A stretch of 64,000 bases of DNA from Stenotrophomonas bentonitica (GTDB taxonomy: Bacteria; Pseudomonadota; Gammaproteobacteria; Xanthomonadales; Xanthomonadaceae): assembly GCF_002887735.1 (NCBI RefSeq), contig NZ_PKQP01000004.1, forward strand, positions 310,001 through 374,000, read 5' to 3'. The translations under genes were made by a program, and so were the position numbers. Below, piece after piece: positions 1 through 8,528 of this stretch (its first letter is position 1; the number at the start of each line of letters is the position of its first letter). The notes below the pieces were generated by a model that saw nothing but the letters and a program-made list of their open reading frames with translations, did no database searches and was not told the DNA's origin.

Positions 1-617
1 GCCGCAACGTGGTCGAGTTCCGCCGCAGCGACTATCTCGGTGCGCCCGATCAGCCGCTGGTCGATGCCGTACGTGCACGCATCACCGAGGCACTGGGCCA
101 CGCGCCCGCCGGGCCGATCCGCCTGCTGACGCATCCGCGGTATGCCGGCCACGTGTTCAATCCGGTGAGCTTCTATTACTGCTATGCCGCCGACGGCACG
201 ACGCTGGACAGCATCGTGGCGGAGATCACCAACACGCCCTGGAAGGAGCGCCACGCCTACGTGCTGCCGGTGGCGCAGGCCGATGCCCAGGGCCGCGCGC
301 TGTGCTGGTCGTTCGACAAGCAGTTCCACGTGTCGCCCTTCATGCAGATGGACTGCGAGTACCGCTGGCGCTTCACCGCGCCCGGCGAGGACCTGCACGT
401 GCACATGCAGGTCTGGCGCGAAGGGACGTGCCAGTTCGATGCCGATCTGGTGATGCAGCGCCATCCGCTCACCGGGCGCGGCCTGGCCGGCGTGCTGCTG
501 CGCTACCCGCTGATGACCCTCAAGGTGGTGGCCGCGATCCACTGGCAGGCGCTTCGCCTGTGGCTCAAGCGCAACCCCGTCCATGACCACCCTTCTCTTG
601 CCGGAAAATCCCCATGA
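1..617 (+). CDS. DUF1365 family protein (5' end outside window)
   Basis: The frame is open from the first complete codon (base 3), so the start lies upstream and only the last 204 codons are seen. The segment HPRYAGHVFNPVSFYYCYA is characteristic of DUF1365. These proteins of unknown biochemical role are nearly always found beside a flavin amine oxidase and a cyclopropane-fatty-acid synthase homologue, and are thought to act in unusual membrane-lipid synthesis. Its stop overlaps the ATG of the next gene (ATGA at 614-617), so the two are probably translationally coupled. Family assignment is firm; function is inferred only from context. Confidence 0.85.
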   Translation, partial: RNVVEFRRSDYLGAPDQPLVDAVRARITEALGHAPAGPIRLLTHPRYAGHVFNPVSFYYCYAADGTTLDSIVAEITNTPWKERHAYVLPVAQADAQGRALCWSFDKQFHVSPFMQMDCEYRWRFTAPGEDLHVHMQVWREGTCQFDADLVMQRHPLTGRGLAGVLLRYPLMTLKVVAAIHWQALRLWLKRNPVHDHPSLAGKSP

Positions 618-1870
618 ACGACATGACCCGTGCGGTGGCCCTGCCGCAGCCGTCCGCCCTTGAAGGGTTCCTGCGTGGGCGCCTGTTGGCTCAGCTCGCC
701 CCGCTGCGTGGCGGCCATCTGCGCCTGCGCGATGCGCTCGGTGATGTGGTGATCGGTGATCCACAGGCCACGCCACAGGTGACGGTGTGGGTGGATGACC
801 CGGCCTTCTATCGCGCAGTGGCTGCGCAGGGCAGTGTGGGCGCAGGCGAGGCGTACATCCGTGGCGACTGGCGCTGCGATGATCTGGTCGCGCTGGTGCG
901 GCTGCTGGTGCGCAACCGGGATCTGCTCGATGGCATGGAGGGCGGGCCGGCGCGTGTCGGTGGCTGGTTGCTGAAGGGCTGGAACCGGCTGCGCCGCAAT
1001 ACGCGCGAAGGCAGCCGCCGCAACATCGCGGCGCACTACGATCTGGGCAATCCGTTTTTCTCGCTGTTCCTGTCTCCGGACCTGATGTACTCCTCGGCGC
1101 TGTATGCGAGCCCGGACGACACGCTGGAGGCGGCCTCCGAGCGCAAACTCGCGCGCATCTGCGAGCAGCTGCAGCTCACCGCCACCGATCGCGTGGTCGA
1201 GATCGGCACCGGCTGGGGCGGCTTCGCGCTGTACGCGGCGCGGCACATCGGTTGCCACGTCACCACCACCACCATCTCGGTCGAGCAGTACACGCTGGCC
1301 CGGCAGCGGGTGGAGGCGGCCGGGCTGCAGGACAAGGTGACCCTGCTGCTCAAGGACTACCGCGATATGGAGGGCCAGTACGACAAGCTGGTCTCCATCG
1401 AGATGATCGAGGCGATCGGCGCGCAGTACCTGGACACCTACTTCGCCACGCTCACCCGGTTGCTCAAGGACGATGGCCTGGCGCTGCTGCAGGCCATCAC
1501 CATCGAAGACCAGCGCTACGAGCAGGCCCGGCGCAGCGTCGACTACATCAAGCGCTTCGTGTTTCCCGGCAGTTTCATTCCGTCGATCAACGCGATCGTC
1601 GCCGCCAAGACCCGCAGCAGCGACCTGCAGTTGATCGGCCAGCATGATTTCGGCCCGTCCTATGCGCTGACCCTGCGTGCCTGGCGCCAGCGCTTCCTGG
1701 CCCAGTTGCCCGCGGTACGCGCACAGGGCTTCGATGCATCCTTCATCCGCCTGTGGGAGTTCTATCTGGCCTACTGCGAGGGGGGCTTCCTGGAGCGCTC
1801 CATCGGCGTCTCGCACCTGCTGATGGCGCGTCCGGGCTACCGGCCCGCGCTGATTGCCGGGGAAGGCTGA
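614..1870 (+). CDS. SAM-dependent cyclopropane-fatty-acyl-phospholipid synthase family protein
   Basis: This 418-residue protein has the full CFA synthase layout: an N-terminal region that in the family helps lipid binding, then a Rossmann methyltransferase domain. The SAM-binding motif VEIGTGWGGFALYAA lies near residue 195, preceded by the typical AHYDLGNPFF and LMYSSA segments. The family transfers a methylene or methyl group from S-adenosylmethionine to unsaturated acyl chains of membrane phospholipids. The setting (DUF1365 before; DUF2878, DUF1295 and a second CFA-like enzyme after) differs from a housekeeping cfa gene. It suggests a specialised lipid pathway such as furan or branched fatty-acid synthesis. 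The exact product is unknown. Confidence 0.9.
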   Translation: MNDMTRAVALPQPSALEGFLRGRLLAQLAPLRGGHLRLRDALGDVVIGDPQATPQVTVWVDDPAFYRAVAAQGSVGAGEAYIRGDWRCDDLVALVRLLVRNRDLLDGMEGGPARVGGWLLKGWNRLRRNTREGSRRNIAAHYDLGNPFFSLFLSPDLMYSSALYASPDDTLEAASERKLARICEQLQLTATDRVVEIGTGWGGFALYAARHIGCHVTTTTISVEQYTLARQRVEAAGLQDKVTLLLKDYRDMEGQYDKLVSIEMIEAIGAQYLDTYFATLTRLLKDDGLALLQAITIEDQRYEQARRSVDYIKRFVFPGSFIPSINAIVAAKTRSSDLQLIGQHDFGPSYALTLRAWRQRFLAQLPAVRAQGFDASFIRLWEFYLAYCEGGFLERSIGVSHLLMARPGYRPALIAGEG

Positions 1871-1871
1871 A

Positions 1872-2429
1872 GTGACACGATTCTGGGCCAACGTGATCGG
1901 CAACCAGCTGGTGTGGCTGTGCGCCGTGATCGGTGCCGGCCACGGGCTGCGCTGGCCGGCGCTGGTGGCGGCTGCTGCCTACGTGGGCAGCCAGCTGGCG
2001 TTGTCGGCGCAGCCGTCGGTGGAGCTCAGGCTCATGCTGGTGGCGATCGGGTGCGGCCTGCTCGTGGATGGGCTGGCGGGTGCGTCCGGGTGGGTGACCT
2101 ACGCGGCTGCCAATGAGCGCGCGTGGATCGCACCGGTCTGGATTCTGGCCCTGTGGGCCGCCTTCGCGATGACGCTGACGGTGTCGTTCGCGGTGCTGCA
2201 GCGGCATCTCATTGCCGCCGCGCTGGTCGGCCTGCTGCTGGCGCCGCTGGCGTATCTGTCCGCTGCGCGCGGTTGGTCCTCGGTGGTGTTCGCCACACCG
2301 CAGTGGCACGGCGTGCTGCTGCTCGGCCTCGGCTGGGCGGTCGCGCTGCCGCTGCTGGCCGCCTGCGCCCGCCATTGGCAGGGCCGCACGGCCCCCTTGA
2401 ACACACTCACTCCTGGAGAGACACGATGA
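1872..2429 (+). CDS. DUF2878 integral membrane protein
   Basis: This 185-residue, very hydrophobic protein has about five or six transmembrane helices and the NVIGNQLVWLCAVIGAG opening typical of DUF2878. The GTG at 1872, one base after the preceding stop, is preferred because homologues begin a few residues before this motif; an ATG at 1854 would add six residues inside the CFA gene. Its stop overlaps the next ATG (2426-2429). DUF2878 genes recur in loci with DUF1365, CFA synthase and DUF1295. A role as a membrane partner in lipid modification is inferred from this linkage only. Confidence 0.75.
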   Translation: MTRFWANVIGNQLVWLCAVIGAGHGLRWPALVAAAAYVGSQLALSAQPSVELRLMLVAIGCGLLVDGLAGASGWVTYAAANERAWIAPVWILALWAAFAMTLTVSFAVLQRHLIAAALVGLLLAPLAYLSAARGWSSVVFATPQWHGVLLLGLGWAVALPLLAACARHWQGRTAPLNTLTPGETR

Positions 2430-3223
2430 AGATGCTGTGGGTGGTGTGGCTATATGCCGCCGTGATCATGACCTGGGGCTGGTGGTGGCAACGCCGGCAT
2501 CAGAACATCGGCGTGGTCGATGTGCTCTGGGCCAAGGGCGTCGGCGCGTCGGCCCTGTTGCTGGCCCTGCTCGGCGATGGTGCGGCGATGCCACGGATCG
2601 CACTGGCGGTACTGGGTGGCCTGTGGGGATCACGCCTGGCGCTGCACCTGTGGCACCGGGTGCGCAGCGAACCCGAGGATGGACGCTACCAGCACCTGCG
2701 CAGGCACTGGAACGGCCACCAGGGAAAGATCTTCGGCTTCTTCCAGTTCCAGGCCCTGCTGATCGTGCTGTTCGCGCTGCCGTTCGTGGCCGTGTCGGTC
2801 AATCCGCAACCGCAGGGCTGGGGCTGGCTGATCGCGGCAATGGCGATGTGGCTGCTGAGCGTGAGCGGTGAATCCATCGCCGACCGCCAGCTGGCGCGCT
2901 TCCGCGCGAATCCCGCGAACAAGGGCAAGACCTGTCGTGACGGTCTGTGGCGCTACTCGCGGCACCCCAACTATTTCTTCGAGTGGCTGCACTGGTTCAC
3001 TTACGTGCTGCTGGCCGTGCAGTCGCCGCTGTGGTGGCTGGCGTGGTCGGGCCCGTTGGTGATGTACGTGTTCCTGCGCTGGGTCAGCGGCATTCCCTTC
3101 ACCGAGGCGCAGGCGCTGCGCTCGCGCGGTGAGGATTACCGCGAGTACCAGCGCACCACGCCGATGCTGTTCCCGTGGTTCCCCTCCCGTTCGTCGCATG
3201 CCCGCAAGGAGTCTTCACCGTGA
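2426..3223 (+). CDS. DUF1295 membrane protein (steroid 5-alpha-reductase-like)
   Basis: This is a 265-residue polytopic membrane protein. The C-terminal half carries the isoprenylcysteine-methyltransferase/steroid-reductase signature: DGLWRYSRHPNYFFEWLHW, then a segment ending in EDYREYQRTTP. DUF1295 proteins are membrane enzymes of unknown substrate, related to NAD(P)H-dependent reductases. The ATG at 2426 is preceded by GGAGAGACACG and overlaps the DUF2878 stop; the open frame extends further 5', but that part lies antiparallel in frame to the preceding gene and is ignored. In this operon it may reduce or otherwise modify an acyl chain acted on by the neighbouring methyltransferases (inference). 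Confidence 0.85.
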   Translation: MKMLWVVWLYAAVIMTWGWWWQRRHQNIGVVDVLWAKGVGASALLLALLGDGAAMPRIALAVLGGLWGSRLALHLWHRVRSEPEDGRYQHLRRHWNGHQGKIFGFFQFQALLIVLFALPFVAVSVNPQPQGWGWLIAAMAMWLLSVSGESIADRQLARFRANPANKGKTCRDGLWRYSRHPNYFFEWLHWFTYVLLAVQSPLWWLAWSGPLVMYVFLRWVSGIPFTEAQALRSRGEDYREYQRTTPMLFPWFPSRSSHARKESSP

Positions 3224-4293
3224 ATGTCGCCAGTGACCAACTGCCCCTGCCGGACTACGCACCGGGCCTGACCGGCCTGGCCGAACGTGGGCTCGTGCCC
3301 GATGCGCTGTTGCGGCTGGGCATCCGCCGCCAGTGCGAGCAACGCCTGCGCGAAGAGCTTGCCGGTGGCCAGCAGGTCCAGTCGCAGCGCTTTGCCGCGA
3401 GTATTGCCGGGCTGGCCAGCAGCGCGGTGGCGCTGCACGTGGATGCGGCCAATCGCCAGCACTACGAAGTGCCGGCCGCGTTCTTCCATCGCTGCCTGGG
3501 CAAGCGCCTGAAGTACAGCAGCTGCTATTACGCCACGGGCAGCGAAACGCTGGACGAGGCCGAAGAGGCGATGCTCGCGTTGTACGGTGAGCGCGCGCAG
3601 CTGGCCGATGGACAGCACATCCTGGAGCTGGGCTGCGGCTGGGGGTCGCTGACGCTGTGGATGGCCGAGCACTACCCGAACGCGCAGATCACCGCTGTCT
3701 CCAACTCCAACAGCCAGCGCGAGTACATCCTGGGCCAGTGCCGCGCGCGTGGCCTGATCAACGTCACCGTGCTGACCCGTGACGTGAACCATCTGATGCT
3801 GGATGCGGAGACCTTCGACCGCTGTGTCTCCATCGAGATGTTCGAGCACATGCGCAACTACCCGCAGCTGCTGCAGCGCATCCACCGCTGGCTGCGCCCC
3901 GAGGGCAAGCTGTTCGTGCATATCTTCGTGCACCGCACGCTGATGTACCCGTTCGAAACCGAGGGCGACGACAACTGGATGGGCCGCCATTTCTTCACCG
4001 GTGGCCTGATGCCGGCGGCCGATACGCTGCTGTTCTTCCAGCAGCACCTGCAGCTGCAGCAGCGCTGGCTGCTCGACGGCACCCATTACGAGCGCACCGC
4101 CAATCACTGGCTGGCCAACCAGGACCGCGAGAAAGAGGCGGTGATGGCCGTGCTGCGCCAGACCTACGGCGATGCTTCGGCCGCACTGTGGCACCAGCGC
4201 TGGCGCATGTTCTGGATGGCCTGCGCGGAACTGTTCGGCTATCAGCAGGGCCAGCAGTGGCAGGTGGCCCATTACCTGTTCAACCGTCCGTGA
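3220..4293 (+). CDS. Second CFA-like SAM-dependent methyltransferase
   Basis: This 357-residue protein has a class I methyltransferase core: the SAM loop ILELGCGWGSLTLWMAEHY near residue 130, and the CFA-family segments KYSSCYYATG and CVSIEMFEHM. It is shorter than the upstream CFA synthase at its N terminus, and the sequences are clearly different rather than recent duplicates. The GTG at 3220 is preferred because AAGGAG sits at 3205-3210 and it overlaps the DUF1295 stop. Two CFA-like enzymes in one operon suggest successive or alternative methylation steps on an acyl chain. The substrate is unknown. Confidence 0.85.
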   Translation: MNVASDQLPLPDYAPGLTGLAERGLVPDALLRLGIRRQCEQRLREELAGGQQVQSQRFAASIAGLASSAVALHVDAANRQHYEVPAAFFHRCLGKRLKYSSCYYATGSETLDEAEEAMLALYGERAQLADGQHILELGCGWGSLTLWMAEHYPNAQITAVSNSNSQREYILGQCRARGLINVTVLTRDVNHLMLDAETFDRCVSIEMFEHMRNYPQLLQRIHRWLRPEGKLFVHIFVHRTLMYPFETEGDDNWMGRHFFTGGLMPAADTLLFFQQHLQLQQRWLLDGTHYERTANHWLANQDREKEAVMAVLRQTYGDASAALWHQRWRMFWMACAELFGYQQGQQWQVAHYLFNRP

Positions 4294-4321
4294 TCACCCC
4301 ACGTTCCTGGAGGAAGCCGTC

Positions 4322-4858
4322 ATGTCGATCCGCGCTCTCATTCCCCTGCTGGCTGTCGGCATGATGCTCGGCGGCTGCAGTGGCAACACCCGTCCGATCC
4401 CGCCGGTGGCGCACGTGGACGTGCCGCGCTTCATGGGCGACTGGTATGTGATCGCCCATATCCCCAGCCGGCCCGAGCGCGAGGCGTTCGACGCAGTGGA
4501 ATCCTACGCACTGCGTCCGGATGGCCGCATCCAGACCACCTTCCGCTATCGCAAGGGCAGCTTCCAAGCGCCGGTCAAGACGATGCACCCGGTCGGGACG
4601 GTCAAGGACGGCACGGGCGGCGCGGTCTGGGGCATGCAGTTCATCTGGCCGATCCAGGCCGAGTACGTGATCGTCTACCTGGACGCGGAGTACCAACAGA
4701 CCATCGTCGGCCGCAGCAAGCGCGACTACATGTGGCTGATGGCCCGCACCCCGACCATCTCCGACGCGGACTACCAGGCGGCGATGACCCGGGTCGCCGC
4801 GCTGGGCTATGACCTCTCCAAGGTGCGGCGCGTGCCGCAGTCCGGCAAGGCCGAATAG
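4322..4858 (+). CDS. Lipocalin family lipoprotein (Blc-like)
   Basis: The 178-residue precursor has a lipoprotein signal (MSIRALIPLLAVGMMLGGC) with the acylated cysteine at residue 19, then the lipocalin motif FMGDWYVIAHIP. Bacterial lipocalins of the Blc group are outer-membrane lipoproteins that bind fatty acids or lysophospholipids. It starts at the ATG at 4322 after GGAGGAAG and closes the lipid operon 28 bp after the methyltransferase. A lipid carrier fits a pathway that makes modified fatty acids. Family call is firm; the bound lipid is unknown. Confidence 0.9.
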   Translation: MSIRALIPLLAVGMMLGGCSGNTRPIPPVAHVDVPRFMGDWYVIAHIPSRPEREAFDAVESYALRPDGRIQTTFRYRKGSFQAPVKTMHPVGTVKDGTGGAVWGMQFIWPIQAEYVIVYLDAEYQQTIVGRSKRDYMWLMARTPTISDADYQAAMTRVAALGYDLSKVRRVPQSGKAE

Positions 4859-4871
4859 GCCGTTCCGTGCC

Positions 4872-4896
4872 GCGCTTCTCAGGCCCTGAGAAGCGC
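4872..4896 (+). terminator. Hairpin at the end of the lipid operon
   Basis: A perfect 12-bp inverted repeat (GCGCTTCTCAGG with CCTGAGAAGCGC, one base between) begins 13 bp after the lipocalin stop. No T-tract follows, so it is either a Rho-independent terminator of atypical form or an RNA-stabilising structure. Confidence 0.45.
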
Positions 4897-5002
4897 ACGG
4901 GCGATACTGTCGCCATCGACCTCTTTGGCCCCTGCATCGTTGCGGGGGCAGGCGGGGAGGGTGTGCGGATCGGCCGCGCACGGGCGGACAGAGGACGGCA
5001 AC

Positions 5003-6892
5003 GTGGCGGACAAGTACTGCGATCTGGTCATGAAGGGCGGCATCACCAGCGGCATCGTGTATCCCAACGCGGTGCTGTCGCTGGCCCGCGAGTACCGCTT
5101 CAAGAGCATCGGCGGCACCTCGGCCGGCGCCATTGCCGCTGCCGTGGCCGCTGCAGCGGCGCTGGGTGACCGGCGACGCCAGGCCGGTGAGCCGGTGGCC
5201 GCGGCGGTAGGCTTTCCGGGGCTGGCCGGGGTATCGGCGCAGTTGTCCCGGCAGGGCTTCATCCACAGCCTGTTCCAGCCGGCGTATGGCGCGCGTACCG
5301 CGTACCGCCTGCTGGTGATGCTGACCGGCAAGGCTGGCCTGCTGCGCAAGATTGCCTGCCTGCTCGCCGCGGTATTCGCGATCGCACCGCTGGAACTGCT
5401 GGTCTCACTGGCGGGCCTGCTCGGCATCGGTTACCTCGCCGGGGGCATCGACGGCATCTGGGCGACGCTGCTGCCGTCGTTGCTGTGCGCCTACGGCGCT
5501 GGCGTGCTGGCCTCGGCACTGCGCGTGGCGCGCGTGGCACGGCGTAACCTGCTTGGCCTGTGCAATGGCAGCACCCAGCCGAACGCTTCCGGACCGGCGC
5601 TGACGGATTGGCTGCACACCCAGCTGCAGGCATTGGCCGGCAAGCCGGACGAGCAGCCATTGACCTTCGGCGACCTGCATGCCGCACCACGTTATCCCGG
5701 CGAGCCCAGTGGCGCGCACGCGATCACGCTGCAGATGATCACCACCTGCGTCTCCCACACCGAACCGCGCACGCTGCCGTTCAATGCGGCGCACTTCTGG
5801 TTCCTGCGCGAGGAGTTCGCGCAGTTGTTCCCGGCCAGCGTGGTCGACTGGCTGGTCGCGCGCGCCGGCACTCCCGAACACGTCGAGGGGCGCGACTACT
5901 ACCGCCTGGTCGATGGCGAGGACCTGCCGGTGCTGGTGGCCACGCGCATGAGCCTGAGCTTCCCACTACTCATCAGCGCAGTGCCACTGCACGAGCCGGC
6001 CCGGCGCGAGCGTCGCTGCGAGCCGGTCGCCGATGCCGAGCCCCGACGCGACAACGCCAACGTCGCCGACAGCATGGAAGGGCTCACCAGTGGTGGCCAG
6101 AGCTGTGGTCCGGTGATCGCCGCGTTCCGTGTGTGCTGGTTCTCCGATGGCGGCATCAGCAGCAACTTCCCGATCCACCTGTTCGACGCCGCGTTGCCGC
6201 GCTGGCCGACCTTCGGCATCAATCTGGTCTACGCGCAGCCTGCCGACGCCGTGAGCGTGGTAGCTGAGGGCGACGCGCATGCGCGCGCGGAGCAGGCCGT
6301 GTTCCTGCCCACCGAGAACCGCCATGGCTGGCAACGCACCTACCACGCCATCGCGCAGCCGATGGCCGCGGCGGAGATGTCCGGTTTCCTGTTTTCGATC
6401 GTCTCGACCATGCAGAACTGGCGCGATGTGCTGCAGGCCCGCGCGCCGGGCTACCGTGACCGCATCGTGCATGTGGCGCTGGAGGGCGACGAGGGCGGCA
6501 TGAACCTGGACATGCCACAGGCCGTGCTCAGCCGCATCGCCGACAAGGGCAGCATCGCCGGCGAGCGCTTCTGCGATTTCTCCTTCGCCAACCATTACTG
6601 GATCCGCTGGCGCAATCTGGCCTCGGCCTACCAGCGCTACACGCTGGATGTGGCGCGCACCGATGACCCTGCACAACGCGTGGCGGCATACGAAGCGGCG
6701 TATCAAAGTGTGGCCACCGGCATGCCGGTGCCGCCGTCCTACCGATTGAGTTCGGAAGACAAACGGCGCGAATCGCAGCAGCTGTGGCGGCACATGGTCG
6801 AGCAGGGCCAGACCTGGGAAGACCTCGGGCCGGACCTCACCGACGGCGCACCGCGCCCGCTGCCGCAGATGAAGGTCACGCCAATCTACTGA
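5003..6892 (+). CDS. Patatin-like phospholipase with internal membrane hairpin
   Basis: The 629-residue protein has the patatin catalytic features: an oxyanion segment KGGITSGIVYP near residue 11, the nucleophile elbow GGTSAG with Ser40, and the dyad Asp382 in SDGGISSNFP. Unlike simple patatins, about residues 110-180 contain two strongly hydrophobic stretches, suggesting a membrane hairpin inserted between Ser and Asp. Patatins hydrolyse acyl esters of phospholipids or neutral lipids. The GTG at 5003 is chosen because GAGGA precedes it and because homologues begin just before the oxyanion loop; an ATG at 4925 is possible. It follows the lipid operon but is separated by a hairpin, so it may be expressed independently. 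Confidence 0.85.
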   Translation: MADKYCDLVMKGGITSGIVYPNAVLSLAREYRFKSIGGTSAGAIAAAVAAAAALGDRRRQAGEPVAAAVGFPGLAGVSAQLSRQGFIHSLFQPAYGARTAYRLLVMLTGKAGLLRKIACLLAAVFAIAPLELLVSLAGLLGIGYLAGGIDGIWATLLPSLLCAYGAGVLASALRVARVARRNLLGLCNGSTQPNASGPALTDWLHTQLQALAGKPDEQPLTFGDLHAAPRYPGEPSGAHAITLQMITTCVSHTEPRTLPFNAAHFWFLREEFAQLFPASVVDWLVARAGTPEHVEGRDYYRLVDGEDLPVLVATRMSLSFPLLISAVPLHEPARRERRCEPVADAEPRRDNANVADSMEGLTSGGQSCGPVIAAFRVCWFSDGGISSNFPIHLFDAALPRWPTFGINLVYAQPADAVSVVAEGDAHARAEQAVFLPTENRHGWQRTYHAIAQPMAAAEMSGFLFSIVSTMQNWRDVLQARAPGYRDRIVHVALEGDEGGMNLDMPQAVLSRIADKGSIAGERFCDFSFANHYWIRWRNLASAYQRYTLDVARTDDPAQRVAAYEAAYQSVATGMPVPPSYRLSSEDKRRESQQLWRHMVEQGQTWEDLGPDLTDGAPRPLPQMKVTPIY

Positions 6893-6964
6893 GTCGGCGA
6901 TGGACCGCATCCCGATCCGACCTGCCCGCCGTTGGTCGGCTTCCAGCTAAACGTCACATGACCG

Positions 6965-6988
6965 GTAGAGCCGACCGTCGGTCGGCTG
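6965..6988 (+). repeat. SMAG-type (GTAG) REP hairpin
   Basis: GTAG is followed by a near-perfect dyad, AGCCGACCG-T-CGGTCGGCT. It lies between the convergent patatin and regulator genes and is paired with an opposite copy at 7027-7050. Type assigned by similarity to the other GTAG hairpins in the window and to known S. maltophilia repeats. Confidence 0.8.
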
Positions 6989-7026
6989 CTCTTCGCAACG
7001 GTGCCAACACTCGCGGCATCGGACGC

Positions 7027-7050
7027 ACGTCGACCAACGGTCGACGCTAC
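7027..7050 (-). repeat. SMAG-type (GTAG) REP hairpin, inverted; supplies a stop codon
   Basis: Read on the minus strand this is GTAG followed by the dyad CGTCGACC-GTT-GGTCGACG. The TAG of its GTAG (7047-7049) is the stop codon of the regulator gene. With the copy at 6965 it makes an inverted REP pair about 40 bp apart. Confidence 0.8.
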
Positions 7051-8444
7051 CCGCGTCCCGGCAGCTGCGGGAACGCGCGCTGCATGCAATCCTCGCGCGG
7101 GCACACCCGGCAGCCCGGGCCGATCGAGACCGAGTTGCCCGGGCTCTGGATATCCAGCCCACGTGTGTAGATCAGCCGTTCGGCATGCTGCAGGTCGCAG
7201 CCCAGCGCCACCGCGAAGGTCTTGCGCGGTTGCCCGTGCCCGATAGGCCCACTGCTGACCTGCCGCGCCAGCCAGAAGTGGCGGCGTCCGTCGGGCATGC
7301 GTGCGGTCTGGGTCAGCACCCGCCCCGGTTGGTTGAAGGCTTCGTACACGATCCACAGCGGGCACGAGCCGCCCACCTGTGAGAAGTGGAAATCGGTGGC
7401 CGAATGCCGTTTGGAGACATTGCCGGCGCGGTCCACACGGATGAAGAAGAACGGCAGGCCGGGCGCGCTGCGTCGCGCCAGCGTGCTCAAGCGATGGCAG
7501 ACCGCCTCGAAGCCCACGCCGAAGCGATGGGCGAGCGCATCGATGTCGTATGCGCTGTGCTCGGCGGCGCGCAGGAACTGCGCATACGGCATCACCAGCG
7601 CACCGGCGAAGTAGTTGGACATGCCGATCCGCGCCTGCGCGATCTGCTCCGCTTCGCCGAAGCCCGCGCGCGCGATCACCGCATCGATCTGCGCCGCATA
7701 GCCCAGCAACGCCAGCTCGGCGGCCATCTGGAATGCCTGCTGGCCCGGCTCCAGATAGTCGGGCAGCCACAAGGTGCGGCTGCCGCCGTCGTAGACGCGC
7801 TTCTCGCGCCCGGCCTGCAGCGGCCCCACTTCCACCAGCACGCCATGGCGGTCGGCCAGCAGCTGGCGCAGGCGCGGCGCCACGTGCCCGGCTACCAGCC
7901 CCCATTCGCCGAACAGCTGCTCGGCCAGGTCATCCAGCTCGGGGATGTGGTTGTGCATGCGGTTGAAGAAATCGCGGACCTGATCGCCCGCAGGCAACGC
8001 CTGCCCGGCGTGCACATCACCCAGCTGGAACTCCAGCGCGGCGGCATGCTCGCGCAGCATCAGGTGGCGGCGGTGCAGGTCGAGCAGGGCGCGGCTGATC
8101 TGCGGCAGGTTGCCGGCCATGGCGCGCAGCTCGGTGCTGCTGACATCGGCCAGGCCCAGATCGCGCAGGGTCTCGCCCAGCGATTCCTGCAGCGCGCCGG
8201 GGTCATCGACCTCGAACAGTTCACTGACGTCACCCAGCACCTCGCGCAGCTTGCCCTGCACCGCCGGGGTCAACGGCCGCTTGTTGCGCTCGATCTGGTT
8301 CAGGTAGCTGGCCGACAGCCCCAGGGCCTTGGCCAGCGCCAACTGGCTGTAGCCGCGCTGCTCGCGCAGTTTGAGCAGGCGCAGGCCGAGCTGGCGTTGG
8401 ACAGGCTGGCTATTCACAGAATTCACAAGAATCGTAGCGGGCAT
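7047..8444 (-). CDS. XRE/IrrE-type short-chain fatty-acyl transcriptional regulator
   Basis: The 465-residue protein has an N-terminal XRE helix-turn-helix (about residues 18-75, with the recognition stretch LGLSASYLNQIERN), then an IrrE/ImmA-like domain and a C-terminal domain with the cysteine cluster CRVCPREDC. This architecture is that of the RamB/ScfR-like regulators of propionate, acetate and branched-chain acyl-CoA metabolism. It is divergent from mmsA, so control of valine catabolism is likely. The start is uncertain: ATG at 8444 is used, but GTG at 8426 or 8417 is possible. The open frame continues far upstream antisense to mmsA, which is not taken as coding. The stop is formed by a REP element. 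Confidence 0.85.
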   Translation of the reverse strand: MPATILVNSVNSQPVQRQLGLRLLKLREQRGYSQLALAKALGLSASYLNQIERNKRPLTPAVQGKLREVLGDVSELFEVDDPGALQESLGETLRDLGLADVSSTELRAMAGNLPQISRALLDLHRRHLMLREHAAALEFQLGDVHAGQALPAGDQVRDFFNRMHNHIPELDDLAEQLFGEWGLVAGHVAPRLRQLLADRHGVLVEVGPLQAGREKRVYDGGSRTLWLPDYLEPGQQAFQMAAELALLGYAAQIDAVIARAGFGEAEQIAQARIGMSNYFAGALVMPYAQFLRAAEHSAYDIDALAHRFGVGFEAVCHRLSTLARRSAPGLPFFFIRVDRAGNVSKRHSATDFHFSQVGGSCPLWIVYEAFNQPGRVLTQTARMPDGRRHFWLARQVSSGPIGHGQPRKTFAVALGCDLQHAERLIYTRGLDIQSPGNSVSIGPGCRVCPREDCMQRAFPQLPGRG

Positions 8445-8494
8445 TGGCCAGATTAAGCGCATACAGCCCGGAAATCGAGGGTGGCACTGTGAAT
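8412..8494. promoter_or_regulatory. Putative operator repeats between the regulator and mmsA
   Basis: Two adjacent direct repeats, ATTCACAGA (8412-8420) and ATTCACAAG (8421-8429), lie over the regulator's start region. A third copy in the opposite orientation, TGTGAAT, is at 8488-8494 just ahead of mmsA. The spacing and placement in a divergent promoter suggest binding sites for the regulator. This is inferred from repetition only. Confidence 0.45.
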
Positions 8495-8528
8495 AATGCC
8501 AACAACTTTCGACCCGCCGGGATTGTCC

